Below are positions 6,466 through 10,730 of a stretch of DNA of 10,730 nt, in pieces. How positions within the stretch are numbered: position 1 is the first letter of the stretch; every line of letters starts with the position of its first letter. Origin of the DNA: Candidatus Omnitrophota bacterium (GTDB lineage Bacteria > Omnitrophota > Gorgyraeia > 2-02-FULL-51-18 > JAGOUK01); the NCBI GenBank assembly GCA_018061225.1, contig JAGOUK010000020.1, forward strand, positions 1 through 10,730, given 5' to 3'. The notes under the pieces are model-generated. The model saw only the letters and a list, made by a program, of their open reading frames with translations. It was not told where the DNA came from and ran no database searches. The position numbers and the translations under genes were made by a program.

Positions 6466-7026
6466 ATGACACATAAATTCACTTGGACTTCGATCGGTCT
6501 TCTGGCGTTGGTGATCGGCTGCGCGTCCGTGGAAGTGAAGGCGCCTAAGGAACCGATCAAAATGGATATCGCGATGCGTTTGGATGTGTATCAGCATGTC
6601 GTCAAAGATGTGGACAGCATTGAGAGCATTGTCGAGGCCGGCTCTCCCAAGGCTGCTACCCGCGTCAGCTCTATTCGCGGGTTTTGGGTCGGCACAGCCT
6701 ATGCCGATGACGGCCTTGGGCAGGAGGCATTTGATGCCGCGTACCGCCGCCGTGATCGCCGCAGCGAACTGACTTCGCTTGAGACTAAAGGGGCGCTCGG
6801 GGAAGGATCCAACGCCCTTGTAACGCTTCGTGATTCTGGGAACGCGCAGGCTAAGGGCGTGATGACAGCCGAAAACAACGACCGTATGATCATCTACCGA
6901 GCGATCGCCGCCAAAAACGGCTCCTCGGTTGAAGAAGTGCAAAAGGTGTATGCCGGCCGTATCCGTGAGGGTTTGCCGTCCGGAGCCTATTTTCAAAACG
7001 CTGAGGGTTCTTGGGGTCAGAAGTAA
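6466..7026 (+). CDS. YnbE-YdbL fusion lipoprotein (DUF1318)
   Basis: The 186-residue product has a lipoprotein signal with lipobox VIGC, Cys19 being lipidated; Ala and Ser follow, which favours the outer membrane. Residues 19-57 (EVKAPKEPIKMDIAMRLDV, KDVDSIESI) match the small lipoprotein YnbE. Residues 81-186 match YdbL/DUF1318, with KGVMTAENNDRMIIYRAIA, AAKNGSSVEEVQKVYAGRI and the terminal PSGAYFQNAEGSWGQK. In E. coli these are separate proteins. YnbE is thought to extend the YdbH beta-sheet to the outer membrane, and YdbL to modulate that assembly. ATG 6466 is preferred because it directly precedes the signal peptide and has AGGG about nine bases upstream. A TTG at 6445 would add seven residues that include the ribosome site. 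It lies 40 bases after the YdbH-like gene, so the complete system is in one operon. Confidence 0.87.
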   Translation: MTHKFTWTSIGLLALVIGCASVEVKAPKEPIKMDIAMRLDVYQHVVKDVDSIESIVEAGSPKAATRVSSIRGFWVGTAYADDGLGQEAFDAAYRRRDRRSELTSLETKGALGEGSNALVTLRDSGNAQAKGVMTAENNDRMIIYRAIAAKNGSSVEEVQKVYAGRIREGLPSGAYFQNAEGSWGQK

Positions 7027-8198
7027 CCTCACCCAGTTTTAAGCCGCGGCTTTTGTTATGGGCCTGCAAATGGCTCGTGATTTCTGCCGTGGTGGGGCTG
7101 CTCGCCGGGTCGGCCTCCGCCGTTTTTTTGGTGTGTCTGGATGGAGTGACGCGATTTAGGGGCGGGCATCTTTGGATAGTCGCGCTGCTGCCGGCGGCGG
7201 GGTTCGTCATTGGCTGGGCTTACCATCATCTGGGCAAGGATTCACATCGTGGAACGCAGCTCATTTTGGACGAGATCCACGACCCCAAAGCCGTGCTACC
7301 GCTGCGCATGGGTCCGTTGGTGCTCGGGGGGACGCTGATCACGCATCTGTTTGGCGGGTCGGCGGGGCGGGAAGGGACGGCGGTTCAGATCGGAGCTTCT
7401 ATCGCGGATCAGTTTGCGCGTCCGTTCAAACTGGATCTTGAGGACCGCAGAACTTTACTTATGAGCGGTATGAGCGCCGGATTCGGTTCTGTTTTTGGAA
7501 CGCCATTGGCCGGCGCTGTTTTTGGGTTGGAAGTTCTGAGAACCGGCCGCCTGAGGTTTCGTTCGGCGCTGCCTTGTTTGGCTGCTTCCATCCTCGCGGA
7601 CGGCGTTGCTCGGGCGTGGGGGATTCATCACGCAGCCTACTCCGTCGGATCAGTTCCGGGTTTTTCCTGGCTTGTTCTGCTCAGCGTGATCGGCGCGGGA
7701 ACGGTCTTCGGTCTGACGGGCCGATTATTCGCCGCCTCCGTTCATTATCTTCAAAAATTATTCGCGGCAACTGTTGCCTATCCGCCCCTAAGACCCATGA
7801 TCGGCGGCGCGTTGGTGGCGGCTGCGGTTTGGATTTCTGGCACGGACCGGTTTATTGGTCTGGGTCTGCCTGTAATTTCGGAAGCATTCACAGCCAAGTT
7901 GGCCCCGTCGGATTTTTTTCAAAAGCTCGTTTACACGGCAGTGACGCTGGGCTCTGGTCTTAAGGGCGGGGAAGTCACTCCACTGTTTTTTATTGGATCG
8001 ACCTTGGGCAACGCCTTGAGTTCCTTCCTCGCGCTCCCGATGCCGCTGTTGGCGGGACTTGGCTTCACGGCTGTGTTTGCCGGAGCGGCGAATGTCCCGC
8101 TAGCCTGCACCGTCATGGCGATTGAGATTTTTGGCCCGCAGATCAGCGTTTATGCGCTGATCGCGTGCGGTATGAGCGTTATTTTTTCCCGCAGATAA
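7011..8198 (+). CDS. CLC-type transporter, fluoride/proton antiporter (CLC-F) signature
   Basis: The 395-residue inner-membrane protein has the CLC fold. FGGSAGREGTAVQIG carries the gating glutamate Glu121 in a GREGT rather than the GKEGP of chloride-type members. GSGLKGGEVTPLFFIG gives Glu321-Val322-Thr323, where ordinary CLCs have GGxFxP. AGAANVPLACTVMAIEIFG is also conserved. GREGT with GGEVTP is the pattern I know from CLC-F exporters that expel fluoride in exchange for protons. All three landmark positions keep one offset (+3) from the numbering I recall for the Enterococcus casseliflavus protein (118, 318, 320). The equivalent of its Met79 would then be Thr82. The start is TTG 7011 with GAGGG three bases before it. 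A stop in frame at 7002 rules out earlier starts, while later TTG/GTG codons lack ribosome sites. It overlaps the previous gene by 16 bases. Confidence 0.9.
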   Translation: MGSEVTSPSFKPRLLLWACKWLVISAVVGLLAGSASAVFLVCLDGVTRFRGGHLWIVALLPAAGFVIGWAYHHLGKDSHRGTQLILDEIHDPKAVLPLRMGPLVLGGTLITHLFGGSAGREGTAVQIGASIADQFARPFKLDLEDRRTLLMSGMSAGFGSVFGTPLAGAVFGLEVLRTGRLRFRSALPCLAASILADGVARAWGIHHAAYSVGSVPGFSWLVLLSVIGAGTVFGLTGRLFAASVHYLQKLFAATVAYPPLRPMIGGALVAAAVWISGTDRFIGLGLPVISEAFTAKLAPSDFFQKLVYTAVTLGSGLKGGEVTPLFFIGSTLGNALSSFLALPMPLLAGLGFTAVFAGAANVPLACTVMAIEIFGPQISVYALIACGMSVIFSRR

Positions 8199-8245
8199 GA
8201 CCCCGCCAACTAAACCTTCCTCCCGGCCCCCCGTCAAATAGGTGA

Positions 8246-8264
8246 AGATGCGCATTAGGCATCT
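8246..8264. promoter_or_regulatory. Short interrupted palindrome upstream of 8309 gene
   Basis: AGATGC (8246-8251) and GCATCT (8259-8264) are perfect inverted repeats separated by seven bases, 45 bases before the next start. It could be an operator. No clear -10/-35 pair accompanies it. Confidence 0.3.
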
Positions 8265-8273
8265 GTTAGACGA

Positions 8274-8294
8274 TTAAAAAATGAACATTTTTAA
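8274..8294 (+). promoter_or_regulatory. AT-rich hairpin just before the ribosome binding site
   Basis: TTAAAAAATG (8274-8283) can fold onto CATTTTTAA (8286-8294) with one unpaired A and a two-base loop. It directly abuts the GGGGAGGG ribosome site of the 8309 gene. It may tune translation or mRNA stability, or may be chance in an AT-rich leader. Confidence 0.3.
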
Positions 8295-8308
8295 GGGGAG
8301 GGTCCAAG

Positions 8309-9046
8309 ATGAAGTTGATCGCCAAGAATATGGTTGCCGCGGTGCTGGTGTCGGCGGGTTTGAGTACTCTGACCATCCCGGCTCAGGCCGCGACAGTGGA
8401 TTTGCAGAGCCTCCTTAGAGAAGGCCTGCTCGGCGCGGGAGTGGGGGCTATTTCTGCCGGTGTGGGTAAGGGCAATGCCGGCACCGGCGCGTTGGTCGGG
8501 GCCGGAACTCAGATCATAGGGAGCTCGTTGCTATCCTTTTTAACCACGCCCTCGTATAGCGGCCAGGGGCAAACTGTATATGCCAGGGAGCAGCAAGTCG
8601 TTGCGGCACAGCCGGTCTACTACACTCAACCTCAGCCCGTGGCGTACGCGCAGCAACCAGTAACATATGTGCAGCCGGCAACACCCGTTTACAACTACAA
8701 CACTCCACAAGTAACTCAGGATGATTCCGCCAAGCAAATCCTCAAACAAGGACTGCTCGGTGCCGGTGTTGGCGCCATCTCTGCCGGAGTTGGTAAAGGC
8801 AATGCGGGGACCGGCGCGCTCGTGGGAGCGGGGACTCAGGTGATCGGCAGCGCTTTGCTTGACTTCTTGGTGACGCCTGCGGGCAGCGCGCGCAGCTCAG
8901 CGCAGCCGGCCTATTACGGATCGTCCGTCGCTTCAGCCCGCGTGGTTCCGGCTTACGGAACTTCCCCCGAACCGACACAGCGGCGCATCGTCCGCTCGTA
9001 TGACGCGGAGGGCCGCCTCGTCTCCGAAGAGGAGTTCTGGCAGTAA
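8309..9046 (+). CDS. Secreted protein with two glycine-zipper modules
   Basis: The 245-residue product has a Sec signal peptide (about 1-28, ending PAQAA). Module 1 (about 33-81) and module 2 (about 141-191) share GLLGAGVGAISAGVGKGNAG and ten further identical residues, and end in LLxFLxTP. The modules are glycine zippers, able to pack as membrane helices. Between them lies a linker of about 58 residues rich in Gln, Pro, Tyr and Val (QPVYYTQPQPVAYAQQPV), low in charge and likely disordered. The end is RRIVRSYDAEGRLVSEEEFWQ, a compact charged tail. Glycine-zipper proteins of this kind are often outer-membrane associated, but I do not recognise this arrangement as a named family. ATG 8309 is firm, since GGGGAGGG stands six bases upstream. 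The gene stands alone, followed by a strong terminator. One zipper also occurs in the protein encoded at 2874-3419. Confidence 0.85.
   Translation: MKLIAKNMVAAVLVSAGLSTLTIPAQAATVDLQSLLREGLLGAGVGAISAGVGKGNAGTGALVGAGTQIIGSSLLSFLTTPSYSGQGQTVYAREQQVVAAQPVYYTQPQPVAYAQQPVTYVQPATPVYNYNTPQVTQDDSAKQILKQGLLGAGVGAISAGVGKGNAGTGALVGAGTQVIGSALLDFLVTPAGSARSSAQPAYYGSSVASARVVPAYGTSPEPTQRRIVRSYDAEGRLVSEEEFWQ
8423..8512 (+). repeat. Glycine-zipper coding repeat, copy 1
   Basis: These 30 codons encode residues 39-68. The same 30 residues are encoded at 8750-8839, yet 18 of the codons differ, all synonymously. The protein repeat is therefore old and held by selection rather than a fresh DNA duplication. Confidence 0.9.
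8750..8839 (+). repeat. Glycine-zipper coding repeat, copy 2
   Basis: Second copy, residues 148-177, identical in protein to the copy at 8423-8512. The similarity continues for about ten more residues with conservative changes (Ile/Val, Ser/Ala, Ser/Asp). Confidence 0.9.
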
Positions 9047-9067
9047 GGCAGTTGCTGCCGTTCATTC

Positions 9068-9111
9068 ATCTACCGAAAAAGCCATGGTTGAGGCTTTTTC
9101 GGTAGATTTTT
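9068..9111 (+). terminator. Strong rho-independent terminator
   Basis: A perfect 16-base-pair stem joins 9068-9083 (ATCTACCGAAAAAGCC) and 9092-9107, with an eight-base loop, and runs into TTTTT at 9107-9111. It lies 21 bases after the stop of the glycine-zipper gene. The A-run on the left arm would act as a U-run for minus-strand transcripts, so the hairpin may work both ways. Confidence 0.88.
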
Positions 9112-9141
9112 AAAAAATACACTCTTTTTAGCCAAATCAGC

Positions 9142-9147
9142 TATACT
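9142..9147 (+). promoter_or_regulatory. Candidate -10 box for the 9246 gene
   Basis: TATACT lies about 100 bases before the ATG at 9246 and just after the terminator, where a promoter is needed. No convincing -35 hexamer is found 16-18 bases upstream (the region reads ACACTC), so support is weak. Apart from this, 9112-9245 shows nothing but the ribosome site. Confidence 0.3.
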
Positions 9148-9245
9148 GTCGCCTACCAATCCCCGGTTAACCCCGAATTACAAGACTTACGACCCAAGTG
9201 CAACCCGACCTAAACAGGCCTGACCTGACCACAAAGAGGAGTTAT

Positions 9246-9698
9246 ATGAGCGAGCATTTAGAAAACGGATCTTCATCGGCCGCGGATCATTCAGAAGCGG
9301 ATGTTATTGCAATTCTGAAGAAGATTCAGCAGCAGATGGCTTTTTTGGAGAAGAAGATCGATACCCTCCTCGGTCAGCAGTCCTCGGGTTCTCAGGGTTC
9401 TCAGCCTTCCGGCGAACGTTCCTTTGACCGCCCTTCCTTCAAAGATAGACACTTTTCGAAGCCGACCCGGTCCTTCGGGACGCGCACCGAGCATTATGGA
9501 CGTGGAGACCGCGAAGGCGGCAGGCCCAGCTTTGGCGGCGATCGCCCTGAGCGCGGCGGCTTTGGCCAGGGACGTCCCAGCTACGGTCGGCCCAGGCGCG
9601 ATGATCATCGCGGCGGTCCGGGCGGCGGCTCCGGTTCTGGTTCCGGCTTCGGCGGACCCAAGAAGCCTTTTTATCAAGGGCGAAAAGAGCGGCACTAA
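9246..9698 (+). CDS. Glycine/arginine-rich protein with N-terminal coiled coil
   Basis: The 150-residue product has an acidic N-terminus (about 1-18) and a short coiled coil at about 18-40 (DVIAILKKIQQQMAFLEKKI), which suggests oligomers. A long low-complexity tail follows, rich in Gly, Arg, Ser, Phe and Asp, with RGG-like and SFGG/SYGRP units, a GSGSGSGFGG stretch, and a basic end KKPFYQGRKERH. Such RGG tails usually bind RNA or single-stranded DNA and can drive condensates. I recall similar coiled-coil plus RG-rich proteins in Omnitrophota and related candidate phyla, some with a C-terminal CxxC zinc motif; this one has no cysteines. AAAGAGGAG six bases upstream fixes ATG 9246 over an in-frame GTG at 9198. 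It lies between a terminator and mscL, which has its own promoter, so it is probably a single-gene unit. Confidence 0.8.
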   Translation: MSEHLENGSSSAADHSEADVIAILKKIQQQMAFLEKKIDTLLGQQSSGSQGSQPSGERSFDRPSFKDRHFSKPTRSFGTRTEHYGRGDREGGRPSFGGDRPERGGFGQGRPSYGRPRRDDHRGGPGGGSGSGSGFGGPKKPFYQGRKERH

Positions 9699-9705
9699 TC
9701 TTTAA

Positions 9706-9729
9706 TCTGCCCCTCTTATCAGGGGTAGA
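9706..9729 (+). terminator. Short hairpin between the 9246 gene and mscL
   Basis: TCTGCCCCT (9706-9714) can pair with AGGGGTAGA (9721-9729) around a six-base loop, with one G-T pair. No T-run follows, so it would be a weak terminator or an mRNA 3'-end stabiliser. Its right arm overlaps the mscL -35 box. Confidence 0.4.
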
Positions 9730-9755
9730 CAAGTTTCCGGAACGGGATGTATAAT
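9726..9755 (+). promoter_or_regulatory. mscL promoter, sigma-70 type
   Basis: TAGACA (9726-9731) and a perfect TATAAT (9750-9755) are 18 bases apart. Transcription should begin near 9762, giving a leader of about 40 bases before the mscL ATG. Confidence 0.65.
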
Positions 9756-9801
9756 CCGGACTTTCCAAAAACATGTTCAAAAGGTTTAATGGCGGGGGTT
9801 T

Positions 9802-10233
9802 ATGGCGGGCATAATTAAAGAGTTCAAAGATTTTGCGATGAAGGGTAATGTGATGGACATGGCGGTCGGTATCATTATCGGCGGCGCCTTCGGCAAGATC
9901 ATTTCTTCCCTCGTTGCCGATGTCCTAATGCCCCCGATCGGAATGTTGATGGGCGGCGTGGACTTCTCAAGTCTCTTCATCACCCTGGGTAAGGTTCAGT
10001 ACGCGAGCCTCGCCGACGCAACGGCTGCCGGCGCCGCGACGATCAATTACGGCGTCTTCATTAACACCGTGATCAACTTCCTGATTGTGGCTTTCGCGAT
10101 TTTCATGCTTATCAAGGCGATGAACTCGGCAAAGAAGAAAGAAGCTGCGGCCCCCGCAGCCCCGGCCGCGCCTCCCGCGCCCACGAAGCAGGAAGTTCTG
10201 TTAGGAGAAATTCGGGATCTGTTGAAGAAATAG
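9802..10233 (+). CDS. mscL: Large-conductance mechanosensitive channel MscL
   Basis: The 143-residue protein is the pentameric inner-membrane tension valve that releases solutes on osmotic down-shock. The N-terminal helix and pore helix are plain: EFKDFAMKGNVMDMAVGIIIGGAFGKII (from residue 6), then VADVLMPPIGMLMGGVDFSSLF. The second helix INYGVFINTVINFLIVAFAIFML is at about 75-97. The cytoplasmic helix LLGEIRDLLKK closes the protein and forms the C-terminal bundle. The stretch joining them is an Ala/Pro-rich linker (AAAPAAPAAPPAP), longer and more proline-rich than in E. coli (136 residues). The ribosome site is a GGGGG only three bases from ATG 9802, so initiation may be modest; an ATG 13 bases upstream is in another frame and soon stops. 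Confidence 0.97.
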   Translation: MAGIIKEFKDFAMKGNVMDMAVGIIIGGAFGKIISSLVADVLMPPIGMLMGGVDFSSLFITLGKVQYASLADATAAGAATINYGVFINTVINFLIVAFAIFMLIKAMNSAKKKEAAAPAAPAAPPAPTKQEVLLGEIRDLLKK

Positions 10234-10271
10234 GGGATTACCCCTACATCAGGTCAGGTGATTGGCCTGAT
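10231..10271 (+). terminator. Tandem hairpins after mscL
   Basis: TAGGGG (10231-10236, starting with the stop codon) pairs with CCCCTA (10241-10246). ATCAGGTCA (10248-10256) pairs with TGGCCTGAT (10263-10271) around six bases and is followed by TTTAAAG. The T-run is short, so termination may be partial. Confidence 0.4.
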
Positions 10272-10366
10272 TTAAAGACTCGTCCGGTTCGGTGACAATG
10301 TCCTGCATCGATTTTTGACCGGTTTGGTAAAGTTACTGCTCAGAATGACAAATAAGGAGAATGAAA

Positions 10367-10730
10367 GTGAAACGTATCCTCGCAACCTTAGTCGCCGCAA
10401 GCTTCCTGATCATGGGAAGTGGCGCCTCGTGGGCCTATGAAGTCCCGCGCGAAAATTCCAATGTTAACTACTTCTACGTGTTCGGCCCTCAGGGCGACAA
10501 GTTTATGGGTGCCGAAGGCGACACCTTTGAGCTTTATGTCGACGTGCCGGCCTCCTCGTCGGAAGATCTGACCATCCAGGTCTACGATCCTGACACGAGC
10601 GGCAAGAAAGACTGGCGCATCAACCCGGCCGTGAATCAGTGGGATACGACCACCGAGTTCAGCGTCACCGGAAGCTCGGTGTTGGACTCCAAGTCCTTCA
10701 CGACCGAGTATGACCAGGCCTATTACCAGT
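10367..10730 (+). CDS. Secreted protein, N-terminal part only
   Basis: The frame is open to the window edge. AAGGAG at 10354-10359 is only one base from ATG 10361 but seven from the in-frame GTG 10367, so GTG is the likelier start; ATG would add two residues. The product begins with a clear Sec signal peptide, KRILATLVAASFLIMGSGASWA, with cleavage probably before YEVPREN. The mature part visible (about 98 residues) alternates polar and hydrophobic residues as in a beta sandwich: NYFYVFGPQGDKFMGAEGD, FELYVDVPASSSEDLTIQV, YDPDTSGKKDWRINP. An Asp-rich turn (YDPDTSG) might bind calcium. I do not recognise the family. It could be a surface or periplasmic protein with an Ig-like or pre-peptidase-like fold. 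Confidence 0.8.
   Translation, partial: MKRILATLVAASFLIMGSGASWAYEVPRENSNVNYFYVFGPQGDKFMGAEGDTFELYVDVPASSSEDLTIQVYDPDTSGKKDWRINPAVNQWDTTTEFSVTGSSVLDSKSFTTEYDQAYYQ

Noticed and set aside
6900..7011. Search for a fluoride riboswitch just before the CLC gene
   Set aside because: No sequence resembling the conserved fluoride-motif segments is visible, and this stretch codes for the YdbL module.
6403..7032. Minus-strand open frame of 209 codons
   Set aside because: Antisense to the YnbE-YdbL fusion gene, which has lipobox, domains and ribosome site.
8742..9065. Minus-strand open frame of 107 codons overlapping the glycine-zipper gene
   Set aside because: Arg-rich shadow of the second repeat and tail; begins too close to the terminator to have a promoter.
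9291..9780. Several frames on both strands across the Gly/Arg-rich gene
   Set aside because: GC-rich repeats keep all frames open; only the 9246 frame has a strong ribosome site and a coiled coil.
1..10730. CRISPR arrays, tRNA/rRNA genes, insertion sequences, attachment sites
   Set aside because: No regularly spaced direct repeats, no tRNA-like cloverleaf or rRNA segments, and no transposase or integrase motifs were seen.

Overview
The window (10,730 bases, GC-rich) reads as a chromosomal stretch of an uncultured diderm (Gram-negative) bacterium. Evidence for two membranes is a YdbH/YnbE/YdbL-type lipid-transport operon with an outer-membrane lipoprotein signal, several Sec signal peptides, and an ArnT-like glycosyltransferase. 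The taxon cannot be fixed from the sequence. The glycine/arginine-rich protein with an N-terminal coiled coil (9246-9698) and the fused YnbE-YdbL protein remind me of Omnitrophota or deltaproteobacterial-type genomes, but that is a memory-based guess. I see no rRNA, tRNA, CRISPR array, insertion sequence or phage gene.

Region 1 (1-2531) is a divergent pair of units. An APC-family amino-acid permease runs leftward off the window edge. To the right is a compact arsenic operon, arsR, a half-length aquaporin, then arsC, which ends in a probable terminator. The arsR promoter is unusually clear: TTGATT, 17 bases, TATAAT, with a perfect 7-12-7 palindrome lying across it. The -10 box is so close to the ATG that the mRNA should be leaderless. 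The aquaporin gene encodes only the first three-helix, single-NPA half of a normal channel. It meets arsC in an ATGA overlap just after a run of seven A, so a one-base slip would fuse the two proteins.

Region 2 (2532-8198) is a same-strand, tightly packed run. It holds a small basic protein, a secreted protein with a beta domain and a glycine zipper, a two-helix membrane protein, an ArnT/PMT-like glycosyltransferase, a short YdbH/AsmA-like protein, a YnbE-YdbL fusion lipoprotein, and a CLC-type transporter with the sequence signature of fluoride/proton antiporters. Start/stop overlaps and gaps of 11-40 bases join most of these. The shared theme of the middle genes is envelope lipid or glycan handling.

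Region 3 (8199-10730) holds single-gene units separated by regulatory DNA. They are a secreted protein with two copies of a glycine-zipper module, a strong hairpin terminator, a glycine/arginine-rich protein, the mechanosensitive channel MscL with its own promoter, and the beginning of a secreted protein cut by the window edge.

The observations most worth following are the half-aquaporin/arsC junction, the YnbE-YdbL fusion with what looks like a relic signal peptide inside it, the fluoride-type CLC in an envelope operon without a fluoride riboswitch, and the duplicated glycine-zipper module that is identical over 30 residues but differs at 18 of 30 codons.
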